A DNA stretch of 64,000 bases from Fibrisoma montanum (GCF_003583365.1 NZ_QXED01000002.1:806001-870000), one strand, 5' to 3'; numbered from the stretch's first letter, positions 32,078-42,101 are shown. Program-made: numbers and translations. The notes: generated by a model not told the origin, from the letters alone.

Positions 32078-35000
32078 ATGAAAAAACTAATTCTTCTTTC
32101 GCTCCTTGCCGCAGGCGGTCTGCTGACCCAGTGCGCCCGCCAGTCGGGCAGCAACACGTCGGTCGGGTCGAAGACCCCGACGGCAAGTCAGGCTAGCAAC
32201 GAGCGACCGCGCCGGACAGAAATTCTGTTTCTGGGCGATAACGGCCACCATAAGCCCGCCGAACGGGTGCCGCAGCTGATGGCTGCGCTGGGCAGCAAAG
32301 GCATCAACATTACGTATACGGACCGGCTCGAAGACCTCAACCCCGACAACCTGAATAAGTACGATGGGCTGCTGATCTTCGCCAACTGGGACAGCATTCC
32401 GAAGCCGCAGGAAAAGGCGCTGCTCGACTACGTTTCGGCCGGCCACGGACTGATTCCGGTGCACTGTGCGTCGTTCTGCTTCCGCAACTCCGCCGAGTAC
32501 GTCGACAAAGTGGTTGGCGGGCAGTTCTGGCGGCACCGGATGGATACCATCCAGACCCGCTTCACCCAACCCGATCATCCGGCCGTGATGGGGGTACAGT
32601 CGTTCAAAGCCTTCGACGAAACGTATCTGCACAGCCATTTGCAGGCCGACAACAACGTACTGGCCGTACGCGAGATCAAAGCTGATCAGGCCAAGGACAA
32701 GCCCAACGTAAAGGAAGAACCATACACCTGGACCCGGACATACGGCAAAGGCCGCGTGTTCTACACCGCCTATGGTCACGATGAGCGTACCTGGAGCCAG
32801 CCGGGCTTTCAGCAGTTGCTGGAGAAAGGCATTCTCTGGGCGGTTGGCGATCAGGTGAAGAAGCTGCACGACGACCTCAAGCCTCAGCCCTTTGCCTACC
32901 AGGAAGCCCAACTGCCCAACTACGAAAAGCGGCCGGGAGCCCAGTTGCAGCAGAAACCGCTGTCGCCGGAGGAGTCGATGAAGCACATTCAGGTGCCGGT
33001 TGATTTCACACTCAATCTGTTTGCGCAGGAGCCGAACGTGATGCACCCCATCGCCATGTCCTGGGACGAACGTGGCCGCTTGTTTGTGCTGATCACCAAA
33101 GACTACCCGAACGAGCGTAAGCCGGGCGGTGGCTCTGACTACATCGTTATCTGCGAGGATACCGACAAAGACGGCAAGGCCGACAAGTTTACCAACTTCG
33201 CCGAGGGCCTGAGCATCCCGACCGGGATGGTCTTCGCCAACGGCGGGCTGATCGTATCGCAGGCTCCGCACATGCTGTTCCTGAAAGATACGAACGGCGA
33301 CGACAAGGCCGACGAGAAAAAGATTCTGTTTACGGGCTTCGGTACGTTCGATACGCATGCCGGACCGAGCAACCTGCACTACGGCTTCGACAACTGGATC
33401 TGGGGCAGTGTCGGGTATTCGGGCTTCAACGGGAAGGTTGGCGATGCCGACAGCCTGCGGTTCGGGCAGGGTTTCTTCCGCTTCAAACCGGATGGTTCGA
33501 AACTGGAATACGTAACTAATACGTCGAACAATACCTGGGGACTGGCTTTCAACGAAACCGGCGATGTGTTCGGCTCAACGGCCAACAACTCGCACGGCTG
33601 GTACATGGCCATCCCGAACCGGTACTTTAAAGGAGCACCCAACGGTAGCCGTGGTACGGATACCCACAAGGACATGAAACCGATCACGGAGAAGGTCCGG
33701 CAGGTCGACGTATTTGGCGGCTTTACGGCCGCTGCGGGTCATAACTTCTACACGGCCCGGTCGTTCCCGAAAAAATACTGGAACAAAATTGCGTTCGTGA
33801 GCGAGCCAACCGGTCATATCGTGCACCAGAACATCATGGAAAAGCACGGTACGGACTTCGAAGATGTCGATGGGTTCAACCTCATGGCCGGAGCCGACGA
33901 GTGGTTTGCGCCGGTATTTGCCGAAGTGGGCCCCGATGGCGCGGTCTGGGTGGTTGACTGGTACAGCTTCATCATCCAGCACAACCCCACGCCGAAAGGG
34001 TTCCAGAATGGGTCGGGTAATGCCTACGAAACCAATCTGCGCGACTTTACCCACGGCCGGATCTACCGCGTAGGTTACAAAAACGCACCGGCCTACACGC
34101 CCATGACGCTGAGCAAGGATCGCCCGCAGGAGCTGGTCGCTGCCCTGAAAAACAAGAATATGTTCTGGCGGATGCACGCCCAGCGGATGCTGGTTGAACG
34201 CGGTCAGAAAGATGTTGTTCCGCAACTGATCGAACTGGTTAAAGACCAGTCGGTCGATGAGATTGGCATCAACCCGGCGGCAATCCACGCGCTGTGGACG
34301 CTGAAAGGTCTGGACGCCGATATGACGGCCCTGGATGCTGGCCTGGTCGCGTCGACGCTCAAGCACCCGTGCCCGGGCGTTCGTAAAACCATGGTGCAGG
34401 TACTGCCGCGCACGGAAGCCGGTGCTGCCATGCTGCTGCAGGCCAACGCCCTCAATGACAAGGAGCCGCTGGTGGTTCTGAATACCCTGCTGGCTATGTC
34501 GGAAATGCCGCTGTCGGCCAACGCGGAAACGGCGATCCTGACCCGGCTCAACCAGGCTACCGAAACCGACGACCGCTGGCTTCCCGATGCCTTTGCGTGT
34601 GTGATGACCAGCCACGGCGGCAAGCTGATGCAGGCCTACATGAAACAGGTATCGACCGGAGCCGTCACGAAACCTGCCATGCATGACCACTCGTCGATGA
34701 ACCACGGGGCTGCAACTACCGCGTCGGCACCAACCGACATGGTGGCCAGTACGTCGAACGCGCCGATGGTGACTAAGAAGACCGAAGGCAACCAGCCGGA
34801 CCTGGTCGTTACGAAGATTACGGCCGATCCAAAGTCGCCGTTTGTCCGGGAAACGTCCCGCATTGCCATCGACGTTACGAACCAGGGCGGAGGTGCGTTG
34901 CCGAAAGGCACAGTTACGCCCCTGAGCATCCGGATCGAAGGGCCGGGCCGCAAGATTGACATGGTGAGTCTGGTTCACAACGCGGGCATTGCGCCGGGCG

Positions 35001-35875
35001 AAACGGTGACCATCACCAAAAACACGAACGGACCGTGGACGGGCGACATTACGTTCCAGGCCGAGCAGGCGGGTGATTTTGCCGTTACCGTTACAGTCGA
35101 TAAGGACAATCAGATTGCCGAGGGCAACGAAGCCAACAACACCATGCGGCAGAAACTGGTGTACCGCCAGCCGCAGAAATTGGCTACGTTTGCCCTGGAG
35201 CGGGCCGCCCGCAGCTATGCAGCAGCTTCCTCCGCCGATTCGGTGGTCGCCATGCTTCGTCAGGCGCAGAAACTGAACCCGGACGACGGACAGGCGCTCA
35301 TCAAAGGCCTGTCAGAAGGCTGGAACCCGCGTCGCAAAGGCACGGTTTCCGACGAGTCCAAAACGTTCCTGGTCAGCCTGAACAACTCGCTGCCCGAAGA
35401 TGGGCGCAACCGCCTGGGCCGACTGATGCAGGCCTGGGGCCTACGCTCGGCCGACGACGATATTGATCCGAATGCCGAAATAATCCGGATCAAGTCAATT
35501 CGCGAAGCCATGAAGTTCGATAAGAAAGAGTTTACGGTAACGGCGGGCAAAACGGTCGTGGTGGTGTTTGAAAACCCGGATGCGATGCAGCATAACATCG
35601 TGATTGGCAAACCCAAATCGCTGGAGACAATTGGAGCAGCTGCCGACAAGCTGATCACGGCCAAAGACGGAGCCGAGAAAAGCTACGTACCGTCGATTCC
35701 GCAGGTAGTAGCCGCATCGCCCCTGGTCAATCCCGATCAGACGTACCGGCTGACGTTTAAAGCCCCCGAGCAGGTAGGCGACTATCCGTTCGTCTGCACC
35801 TTCCCCGGCCATTGGCGGCTGATGAACGGCGTGATGCGGGTCGTGAAAGCCGGACAGGCGATTAACGCGAAGTAA
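32078..35875 (+). CDS. ThuA / PVC-type dehydrogenase / CARDB / cupredoxin fusion lipoprotein
   Basis: I place the start at ATG 32078, giving a lipoprotein signal (MKKLILLSLLAAGGLLTQC, lipobox Cys19); an upstream in-frame ATG at 32018 lacks a signal. The 1265-residue product has a ThuA domain (about 45-260, 'TEILFLGDNGHHKPAERVP', 'HGLIPVHCASFCFRN'), a PVC-type membrane-dehydrogenase beta-propeller (about 310-680), HEAT-like repeats (about 690-860), a CARDB-like domain (about 900-1020) and a C-terminal cupredoxin. Copper-ligand candidates there are the His in 'DAMQHNIVIG' and Cys, His and Met in 'VCTFPGHWRLM'. No CxxCH haem site was found. It is probably an outer-membrane-anchored sugar oxidation enzyme with a copper electron relay. 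Confidence 0.8.
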   Translation: MKKLILLSLLAAGGLLTQCARQSGSNTSVGSKTPTASQASNERPRRTEILFLGDNGHHKPAERVPQLMAALGSKGINITYTDRLEDLNPDNLNKYDGLLIFANWDSIPKPQEKALLDYVSAGHGLIPVHCASFCFRNSAEYVDKVVGGQFWRHRMDTIQTRFTQPDHPAVMGVQSFKAFDETYLHSHLQADNNVLAVREIKADQAKDKPNVKEEPYTWTRTYGKGRVFYTAYGHDERTWSQPGFQQLLEKGILWAVGDQVKKLHDDLKPQPFAYQEAQLPNYEKRPGAQLQQKPLSPEESMKHIQVPVDFTLNLFAQEPNVMHPIAMSWDERGRLFVLITKDYPNERKPGGGSDYIVICEDTDKDGKADKFTNFAEGLSIPTGMVFANGGLIVSQAPHMLFLKDTNGDDKADEKKILFTGFGTFDTHAGPSNLHYGFDNWIWGSVGYSGFNGKVGDADSLRFGQGFFRFKPDGSKLEYVTNTSNNTWGLAFNETGDVFGSTANNSHGWYMAIPNRYFKGAPNGSRGTDTHKDMKPITEKVRQVDVFGGFTAAAGHNFYTARSFPKKYWNKIAFVSEPTGHIVHQNIMEKHGTDFEDVDGFNLMAGADEWFAPVFAEVGPDGAVWVVDWYSFIIQHNPTPKGFQNGSGNAYETNLRDFTHGRIYRVGYKNAPAYTPMTLSKDRPQELVAALKNKNMFWRMHAQRMLVERGQKDVVPQLIELVKDQSVDEIGINPAAIHALWTLKGLDADMTALDAGLVASTLKHPCPGVRKTMVQVLPRTEAGAAMLLQANALNDKEPLVVLNTLLAMSEMPLSANAETAILTRLNQATETDDRWLPDAFACVMTSHGGKLMQAYMKQVSTGAVTKPAMHDHSSMNHGAATTASAPTDMVASTSNAPMVTKKTEGNQPDLVVTKITADPKSPFVRETSRIAIDVTNQGGGALPKGTVTPLSIRIEGPGRKIDMVSLVHNAGIAPGETVTITKNTNGPWTGDITFQAEQAGDFAVTVTVDKDNQIAEGNEANNTMRQKLVYRQPQKLATFALERAARSYAAASSADSVVAMLRQAQKLNPDDGQALIKGLSEGWNPRRKGTVSDESKTFLVSLNNSLPEDGRNRLGRLMQAWGLRSADDDIDPNAEIIRIKSIREAMKFDKKEFTVTAGKTVVVVFENPDAMQHNIVIGKPKSLETIGAAADKLITAKDGAEKSYVPSIPQVVAASPLVNPDQTYRLTFKAPEQVGDYPFVCTFPGHWRLMNGVMRVVKAGQAINAK

Positions 35876-35894
35876 GGAGTCAGAAATCAATACA

Positions 35895-35930
35895 AGGTGC
35901 CGGCACTGAACAGGGTCCGGCGCCTTTTTT
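35895..35930 (+). terminator. Rho-independent terminator
   Basis: A nine-base stem (35895-35903 with 35917-35925, one G-U pair) is followed by six T. It lies 20 bases after the fusion lipoprotein stop. Confidence 0.85.
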
Positions 35931-35932
35931 GT

Positions 35933-36865
35933 TCAAGCGCTTTGGCGAGTAGCCGACGGGGCCTGAGAAAGCGGAGCCAGCAGCGAAGCGGTGGGAACCT
36001 GAATCATAAATTCACTGCCTTCGCCTACCGTGCTGCGAACGTTTATTTTCCACTGGTGCGACTGGATGATCCGCTGCACGTAGCTCAGACCCAGCCCGAA
36101 TCCTTTTACACTCGGCTGGTTATCGGCATGAACCCGGAAAAAAGGCTGAAAAATCCGCATCTGTAAATGCGCCGGGATGCCCACACCCCGGTCGCTGATG
36201 GCAATCAATAATCCGCCTGAGTTGATCTCCGTATGAATGGTGATTTCCGGCTGGCCCGTGCTGTATTTGACAGCGTTGTCCAGCAGGTTATGCAGAACAT
36301 TGGTTAAATGAAGCCGGTCGGCCAGCAGCCGCATATCGGGGGCCATCAAACACAGGCGAACGTAGTTTTCGTACCGCTCCGACACCGACCGCAGCAGGAG
36401 ATGGATGGAAACAGGCTCCGGATTCAGGATTAACGTATTGCGGTCGGCGCGGGCCAGGGTCAGCATGGTTTCGACCTGGTGTTGCAGCCGCTCGGTCTCT
36501 TCGCGGATGATCCGCATGTATTTTTCGCTGCGTTCCGGCTGGTTACGGGCAATGGGTGAATCCAGAATGTCGGAAGCCATCCGGATGGCGGCAATGGGAG
36601 TCTGAAATTCATGCACAATGGCGTGCAGTACCTCCGTCTGAACGGCCGAACGCTGCCGCCACCGGAGCAGACACCACAGGGCGTAGGCCAGCAGAACCTG
36701 CGAAACGACGGCGAGCAGGAACACCGCCATCCAACGCGACGAAACGGTCATTGCTGCTTCCGTTGGTACTGAGGAAGGCCAGTTGACGTAAATCAACCCC
36801 GCCGTCAGAGCCGACAACAGCAAAGCAAAGATCAGTAAAGAACGTACAGTAGAGCGTTGGACCAT
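35933..36865 (-). CDS. Orphan sensor histidine kinase
   Basis: The 310-residue kinase has two transmembrane helices (about 9-28 and 46-67) around a very short periplasmic loop. A HisKA domain follows with the phosphoacceptor His85 ('HAIVHEFQTPIAAI'), then an ATPase domain with N-box 'LLDNAVKYS', 'DRGVGIP' and 'GFGLGLSYVQ'. The small sensor loop suggests membrane-internal signal sensing or partner control. No response regulator lies next to it. It converges on the fusion lipoprotein gene. Confidence 0.9.
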   Translation of the reverse strand: MVQRSTVRSLLIFALLLSALTAGLIYVNWPSSVPTEAAMTVSSRWMAVFLLAVVSQVLLAYALWCLLRWRQRSAVQTEVLHAIVHEFQTPIAAIRMASDILDSPIARNQPERSEKYMRIIREETERLQHQVETMLTLARADRNTLILNPEPVSIHLLLRSVSERYENYVRLCLMAPDMRLLADRLHLTNVLHNLLDNAVKYSTGQPEITIHTEINSGGLLIAISDRGVGIPAHLQMRIFQPFFRVHADNQPSVKGFGLGLSYVQRIIQSHQWKINVRSTVGEGSEFMIQVPTASLLAPLSQAPSATRQSA

Positions 36866-36993
36866 AGATTCGGTAACTTAATATGCCGTATGTACTCTGA
36901 CCCATAGAGTGAAAGTACGTCTATTTACGGTTAGTGCAAGTTCGGTTACGTAAATGTCCAAAGAAAATAGGCATAAAAGCAAGAGACCCGGGA

Positions 36994-37018
36994 TAAAAAA
37001 AGCCCGCCGAAGGCGGGC
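36994..37018 (-). terminator. Rho-independent terminator (reverse)
   Basis: The perfect stem GCCCGCC/GGCGGGC (37002-37018) with a three-base loop is followed, on the reverse strand, by seven T. It ends the Lys/Ala-rich gene transcript 30 bases after its stop. Confidence 0.9.
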
Positions 37019-37047
37019 TGCTAAACCGGTAAATGATTAACTTTTTG

Positions 37048-37578
37048 TTAAGCCTTATCGTTCGCTGGTTCAGTCGTGTCGGTTGGTGCCTGGCTGGTAG
37101 TATCGAGAGTAACCGGCGTTGATACCGACGGTTTCCGATTGGCTGGTGTCGGCTTGGGGGCTGGAGTAGCCGTGCGATTCCGGGCCGGAGGGGTAGGGCG
37201 GGGAGTCGGCTGGGCGGCTTTAGGCGTTTCGGTCGACTGGCCGTTGGTGTCGGCAACGGGCGTCTGTTCGTCTTTAGCTTTTTTGTTGGCCGTCCGCTGA
37301 GCGTTCTTTTCGGCCTTCTCCGCGTTTTTCTTCGCCTTTTTCTCGTCCTTCTTTGCCTTTACCTCTGGTTTTGTTTTCTTGCCGGTAGCGGTGGTCGCTT
37401 TCTTCTCGTCTTTCGAGAGCAGTTTCGTCAATTTCTTCGCCAGCTTTTCGGCTGATTTTTCAATTGACTTCTTGATCTTTTTACTGGACTCGCCAGCTTC
37501 ACTGAGTTTGGATTCAATCGAGTTGATGATGTCGGATGCCAGCGCCTGTTGTTTTGTTTTTGTTTCTTTCTTTGCCAT
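37048..37578 (-). CDS. Lys/Ala/Pro-rich low-complexity protein
   Basis: The 176-residue protein has no recognised domain. Residues 15-60 are an amphipathic helix with heptad-like Lys/Ser/Leu ('KSAEKLAKKLTKLLSKDEK'). Residues 60-105 are almost only Lys, Ala, Glu and Asn ('KKDEKKAKKNAEKAEKNAQR'), and the tail is Pro/Thr-rich. This resembles histone H1-like nucleoid proteins known in several bacteria, but that is a composition argument only. It has its own terminator and sits upstream of no gene on its strand. Confidence 0.55.
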   Translation of the reverse strand: MAKKETKTKQQALASDIINSIESKLSEAGESSKKIKKSIEKSAEKLAKKLTKLLSKDEKKATTATGKKTKPEVKAKKDEKKAKKNAEKAEKNAQRTANKKAKDEQTPVADTNGQSTETPKAAQPTPRPTPPARNRTATPAPKPTPANRKPSVSTPVTLDTTSQAPTDTTEPANDKA

Positions 37579-37640
37579 GATTGGAAATGGAAAAATTTAC
37601 AAATAACTACGCTTAATTCCGGACAATCAAAAGTTCTATG

Positions 37641-38177
37641 TTAAGTTTTTGTTACTTTTTGAATAAAATCCCAGCAGACTATCCCGGCGCTGACAGCTAC
37701 GTTGAGCGAGTGTTTGGTGCCGAATTGTGGAATTTCCAGCACAACGTCGGCGGTATTGATAACTGCATCGCTCACGCCCGTAACCTCATTGCCTAACACA
37801 AACGCGTACTTTTTGTTGCTGTCTGGTTTGAAATCCAGCAGTGAAACACTGCCTTCTGCCTGTTCGACAGCCGCAATCAGCCAGCCTTCTGCCTGGAGTT
37901 GTTTTGTCAGGGACGAAACGTCGGGGCTGTAGGTCCAGGCGACCGATTCCGTAGCGCCCAGTGCTGTTTTGGTAATGTCGCGGTGGGGTGGCACCCCCGT
38001 GATCCCGCATAGATAGATTTTGTCAGCCCGGAAGGCATCGGCCGTCCGGAAAACGGATCCTACGTTGTTGAGGCTGCGGATGTCGTCCAGAATCAGGCAA
38101 AACGGAGACTTGGACGCTTCCTTAAATTCATCAACCGACAACCGGTTCAACTCATCGACGTTTACTTTTCGGGGCAT
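37641..38177 (-). CDS. TrmH-family (SpoU) RNA 2'-O-methyltransferase
   Basis: SPOUT methyltransferase of about 178 residues, starting at ATG 38177 (MPRKVNVDELNRLS). The knotted-fold motifs are visible: motif 1 'LDDIRSLNNVGSVFRTADAF' (about 31-50), motif 2 'FVLGNEVTGVSD' (about 124-135) and motif 3 'LEIPQFGTKHSLNVAVSAGI' (about 145-164), containing the usual Ser-Leu-Asn. These proteins methylate a ribose in tRNA or rRNA using S-adenosylmethionine. The lack of an N-terminal RNA-binding domain fits the short TrmH-like members. The exact nucleotide target cannot be told. Confidence 0.9.
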   Translation of the reverse strand: MPRKVNVDELNRLSVDEFKEASKSPFCLILDDIRSLNNVGSVFRTADAFRADKIYLCGITGVPPHRDITKTALGATESVAWTYSPDVSSLTKQLQAEGWLIAAVEQAEGSVSLLDFKPDSNKKYAFVLGNEVTGVSDAVINTADVVLEIPQFGTKHSLNVAVSAGIVCWDFIQKVTKT

Positions 38178-38341
38178 GTTGTGTAACACTGATCAAACGG
38201 CAAAAATACAAGGCGCCTGTCAGTAGATAACCATAAAAAACATATGCTTTGAAATCGGTAGATGTGATGCAACGTTTTCTTATTAAATCATCTCTATGCA
38301 TTTGTATACACCATCTCCTTTAGCCTAAACAATTTCTATTC

Positions 38342-41300
38342 ATGCGCCTGCTGCTGTTCGCTCTGCTTGGTTTGGTCTTGGTACACGTAGCAGCGGGGCA
38401 AGTCCCATCGTCGGCCAGGCAGGGACCCGGTTCTGTTGTCGGAACGGTACTGGACTCGCTGACCCGCCAGCCTTTGTCAGAAGCCTCCGTATCGGTGCTG
38501 GCTGCCCGGGACTCGGCGCTCGTTTCTTTTGCCATTACGGATGCGGCCGGCAAGTTCGCGTTCCGGGGGCTGGCCGAAGGCCGCTACCGGATTGTGGTTA
38601 CGTTTGTGGGGTACCGTAGCAGCCTGAAGCGGGCCGCCATTACAACCGCCAGCCCGACTGCCGATGTCGGTACGTTCGAACTGGTACCGCAGTCGCAGAC
38701 GCTCGGCGAGGTATCCATACAGGGCGAACGCGCCCCCGTGGCCGTTAAGGGCGATACGGTCGAATTCAATGCCGGTTCGTTCAAAACCCAGCCCAACGCG
38801 CCGGTTGAGGATCTGCTCAAAAAACTTCCCGGGGTGGAGGTAGACGGCGACGGCACTGTCAAAGCCAAGGGAAAAGATGTCAAAAAGATACTGGTGGATG
38901 GAAAACCGTTTTTTGGGGATGATCCGAAAATGGCGACCCGGAACCTGCCCGCCGAGATTATTGATAAGATTCAGGTATACGATCAGCGCTCCGAACAGTC
39001 GCAGTTTTCGGGGGTTGACGACGGCGAACGTGAGGTAACCATTAACATTACGACCCGGCGCGACCGGCGCAAAGGAACGTTTGGGCAGCAGGCCGTAGGG
39101 ATCGGGCCGCGCCCCGGCGACGGCCTGAGCGGTGATGATCCGCGATATTCTGCCCGCCTGAACGTGAACCGGTTCAACAACGGTCGTCAGTTTTCGGTGA
39201 TGGGGATGGCCAACAACATCAACCAGCAGGGCTTTTCGGCGCAGGACCTGGGCCTGGGCGGTGGAGTGGGCTCGGGGCCGGGTGCCTTGTCGGCCCGGGG
39301 GGGCGGTGGCGCAATCGGTCGGGGCGGGGGCGGATCGCCCGGCTTCGGGGGCAACAACAACGCCATCACCCGGTCATTGGCCGGTGGACTAAACTACCGG
39401 GATGCGTGGGGGAAAAAGATCGAAGTGGCCGGAAGTTATTTCGTGACCAACACCAATACGCTGACAGACCAGCGCAGCCGCCGGGAGAACGTACTGCCGA
39501 GCGAAACAATGCCTGGTTCGACCACAGCCAGCCGGGTCGATTCGGCCTTCGTAACGAACCGGCAGAACGGCTCCGAAATCAGCAACACCAACCACCGGTT
39601 TAATCTGCGCTTTGAGTATAAAATTGATTCGCTGACCACACTGCGCATTTTACCCAGCTTCTCGTGGCTGAATTCCAGTTACGAAAGCCAGAGCGAGTCC
39701 CGGACGGTGGATGCGACCGGGGCGCTAGTGAATACGAGTACTGCCAACAATTCGTCTACCGGCAACGGCCTGAACGGCAGCAACAATGTCCTGCTGCTGC
39801 ACCGCTTTCGCAAGCGGGGACGTACCGTATCGCTGAACTGGAACATGAACATAAGCAACCAGAGCAACGAAGGGTTTAACCGGTCGATTAACTCCTTTGC
39901 GACACCCAACACGCCTTTGCCGGGTTCGGAAGGGCCGGGCAGCACCACCTCCGCAACGGGTTTGTTTTCGCGGGAGATCAACCAGCGCAATGAGCAGCAG
40001 ACCCGCTCGATGACCAACGGCATAAACCTTACCTACACGGAGCCGCTGACGCTGAAACAGACGCTGGAATTGCACTACACCCTGTCGAACAACCGCAATA
40101 CGTCGAACCGAACCGTGGCCGACTATAACGAAACCACCGATCAGTACGACCGGCCAAATGCGCTGCTGAGCAACCGCTTCGTCAATACGTTCATGACCAA
40201 CCGGGCGGGCCTGACGTGGCAGACCCGGCAGACGAAGTTCTTTTACGCGCTGGGGGTGGATGTGCAGCAGGCCGGACTCAGCTCCGATAACCGGACGCGC
40301 GATACGAGCTTTACCCGAACGTTCACGAACGTACTGCCGAATGCCTTGTTCACCTACACATTCGACAAGAATCGGAGCCTGAACATCAACTACCGCACCC
40401 GCATCAATGCGCCGAGCGTGAATCAGCTGCAACCGGTACCCGACAACACGAATCCGCTGAACATCCGGCTGGGAAATGCCAGCCTGCAACCCGAATACAG
40501 CCATAGCATCTCGCTGAACTACAACCGGTTCCAGCCGGCTACGTTTCGCAGCATGTTCGTGTCGGTGAACGCCAGCCGGACGGACAACAAGATCGTTAAT
40601 GCCACGACGTTCACCCGCGCCGGGGCACAGACAACCCAGCCCATTAACACCGATGGTTATTACAGCCTGAGCGGTTTTCTGTCTTTCGGTCGGCCGTTGA
40701 GGCTGAAGGAACAGCGCGTGAACCTGAACCTGGGCACAAACCTGAATTACAATCAGGGAATAAGCTTTATCAACGCTCAGCAAAACCGGTCGCAGAACTG
40801 GTCGGTAGGGCAGCGCGTCGGACTGAATACCAACATCAACGAAAAGCTGGACGTGAACCTGTCGGGATCAATTAACTTCCAGACGGCGCGATACTCCGTC
40901 CAGACGCAGCAAAACCGGACCGCCGGACCGACCTCGTTTCTCAATCAGACCGCTACGCTCGATCTGTTTTATCAGCTGCCGTTCCGGTTTACGGTCAATT
41001 CCAACGTGACTTACAATAACTACGGTGGTGGGACGGGGAGCTTTAATCAATCGTTTGTGCTGTGGAACGCGGCTTTGTCGCGGCAGTTCTTCAAGCAGAA
41101 GCAGGGTGAGCTGCGGCTACAGGTGTTCGACCTGCTGAACCAGAACCGAAGCATCGTCCGGAACGTAACCGAAACCTACGTCGAGGAGGTACAGAGCCGG
41201 GTATTGAACCGGTACTTTACCATTAGTTTCATCTACACCCTGCGTCGGTTTGGCGGAGCCGGTCAGCCCAATCAACCGCAGGACGGTCAGGAGCGGCAGT

Positions 41301-41386
41301 TTCGCCGGATGAACCGGGAGTTTTCGCCGAATGGTCCCGGCAACCGGCCCGGTGGGGGCGAACGCGGTGGTCGCCGTCAGTTCTAA
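38342..41386 (+). CDS. Outer-membrane beta-barrel protein with CarboxypepD-regulatory domain
   Basis: The 1014-residue TonB-dependent-receptor-like protein has a signal peptide (about 1-19, MRLLLFALLGLVLVHVAAGQ), then a carboxypeptidase-regulatory-like Ig fold (about 30-110, 'GTVLDSLTRQPLSEASVSVL'). A plug-like region follows at about 130-230 ('DLLKKLPGVEVDGDGTVKAK', 'GKPFFGDDPKMATRNLP'). The rest is a barrel of alternating aromatic/polar strands, with a Gly-rich loop near 305-345. The end 'RPGGGERGGRRQF' is basic and lacks a typical terminal aromatic strand signal apart from the last Phe. The substrate is unknown; no SusD partner is adjacent. Confidence 0.85.
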   Translation: MRLLLFALLGLVLVHVAAGQVPSSARQGPGSVVGTVLDSLTRQPLSEASVSVLAARDSALVSFAITDAAGKFAFRGLAEGRYRIVVTFVGYRSSLKRAAITTASPTADVGTFELVPQSQTLGEVSIQGERAPVAVKGDTVEFNAGSFKTQPNAPVEDLLKKLPGVEVDGDGTVKAKGKDVKKILVDGKPFFGDDPKMATRNLPAEIIDKIQVYDQRSEQSQFSGVDDGEREVTINITTRRDRRKGTFGQQAVGIGPRPGDGLSGDDPRYSARLNVNRFNNGRQFSVMGMANNINQQGFSAQDLGLGGGVGSGPGALSARGGGGAIGRGGGGSPGFGGNNNAITRSLAGGLNYRDAWGKKIEVAGSYFVTNTNTLTDQRSRRENVLPSETMPGSTTASRVDSAFVTNRQNGSEISNTNHRFNLRFEYKIDSLTTLRILPSFSWLNSSYESQSESRTVDATGALVNTSTANNSSTGNGLNGSNNVLLLHRFRKRGRTVSLNWNMNISNQSNEGFNRSINSFATPNTPLPGSEGPGSTTSATGLFSREINQRNEQQTRSMTNGINLTYTEPLTLKQTLELHYTLSNNRNTSNRTVADYNETTDQYDRPNALLSNRFVNTFMTNRAGLTWQTRQTKFFYALGVDVQQAGLSSDNRTRDTSFTRTFTNVLPNALFTYTFDKNRSLNINYRTRINAPSVNQLQPVPDNTNPLNIRLGNASLQPEYSHSISLNYNRFQPATFRSMFVSVNASRTDNKIVNATTFTRAGAQTTQPINTDGYYSLSGFLSFGRPLRLKEQRVNLNLGTNLNYNQGISFINAQQNRSQNWSVGQRVGLNTNINEKLDVNLSGSINFQTARYSVQTQQNRTAGPTSFLNQTATLDLFYQLPFRFTVNSNVTYNNYGGGTGSFNQSFVLWNAALSRQFFKQKQGELRLQVFDLLNQNRSIVRNVTETYVEEVQSRVLNRYFTISFIYTLRRFGGAGQPNQPQDGQERQFRRMNREFSPNGPGNRPGGGERGGRRQF

Positions 41387-41463
41387 GCGGGGTTATTGAT
41401 CCGGAGGCCGGTTGTTGAGTAGGTACGGGGCGGTCTGGTCTTGTAACAGAAACTACCTCTGTC

Positions 41464-42084
41464 ATGAAAACAACTTTACTCATCACGGCTCTGTCGGCCG
41501 CCAGTGTAGCCGCCCTGGCGCAGGGAGCATCGGCGCAGCCGTCTCCCGAGACCCAGATCAAAACGGCAGTACTGGCCGCGCCGGCCGACAAACGCGACGG
41601 GGCCATGGTCTACGGCTACGATACCAAAGGCGCCTTTGTCGTGCTCCGGAAAGGAACCAACGACATGATCTGCCTTGCCGACGATCCCGCCAAAAAAGGG
41701 TTCAGTGCTTCGTGTTACCACCGGGATCTGGAACCGTTTATGAAGCGGGGCCGGGAGTTGCAGCAGGAAGGCAAAAAACCGGGCGAAGTGCTCACCATCC
41801 GGGAGCAGGAAGTGAAAGCAGGGAAGTGGAAAATGCCTAAACAACCCACAACGCTCTACGTACTGTCGGCCAAGGACGAAAACTACGATCTGGCCACCGG
41901 CGACGTAAAAGACACCTATCTGCGCTACGTCGTTTACATTCCCTACGCAACGGCCGAGAGCACCGGGCTACCCCTCAAACCTGATGCGCCCGGCATGCCC
42001 TGGATCATGGACCCCGGTACGCACCGGGCTCATATCATGATTAATCCGCCCCAATCGACTACGTCAGCGACGGCCAAGCAGTAA
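41464..42084 (+). CDS. Secreted protein of unknown function
   Basis: I do not recognise a family for this 206-residue protein. It has a clear signal peptide (about 1-24, ending 'AQGASAQ') and a compact domain with 'RDGAMVYGYDTKGAFVVLRK' and 'GTNDMICLADDPAKKGFSAS'. Two Cys residues (about 76 and 87) may form a disulfide. The C-terminal part has 'YVVYIPYATAESTGLPLKPD' and 'HRAHIMINPP'. It is 77 bases after the barrel gene on the same strand and converges with the oxidoreductase gene. Confidence 0.7.
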   Translation: MKTTLLITALSAASVAALAQGASAQPSPETQIKTAVLAAPADKRDGAMVYGYDTKGAFVVLRKGTNDMICLADDPAKKGFSASCYHRDLEPFMKRGRELQQEGKKPGEVLTIREQEVKAGKWKMPKQPTTLYVLSAKDENYDLATGDVKDTYLRYVVYIPYATAESTGLPLKPDAPGMPWIMDPGTHRAHIMINPPQSTTSATAKQ

Positions 42085-42101
42085 GCCTATGTCGGGCGTA
42101 T

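Noticed and set aside
32087-34978. Long reverse-strand open frames opposite the fusion lipoprotein gene
   Set aside because: They lie fully inside a well-supported forward gene in GC-rich DNA, have Arg/His/Val-rich low-sense translations and no motifs; they are antisense shadows.
39725-40783. 352-residue reverse open frame in the barrel gene
   Set aside because: It is antisense to a clear beta-barrel protein; high-GC codon usage keeps the complementary frame open by chance.
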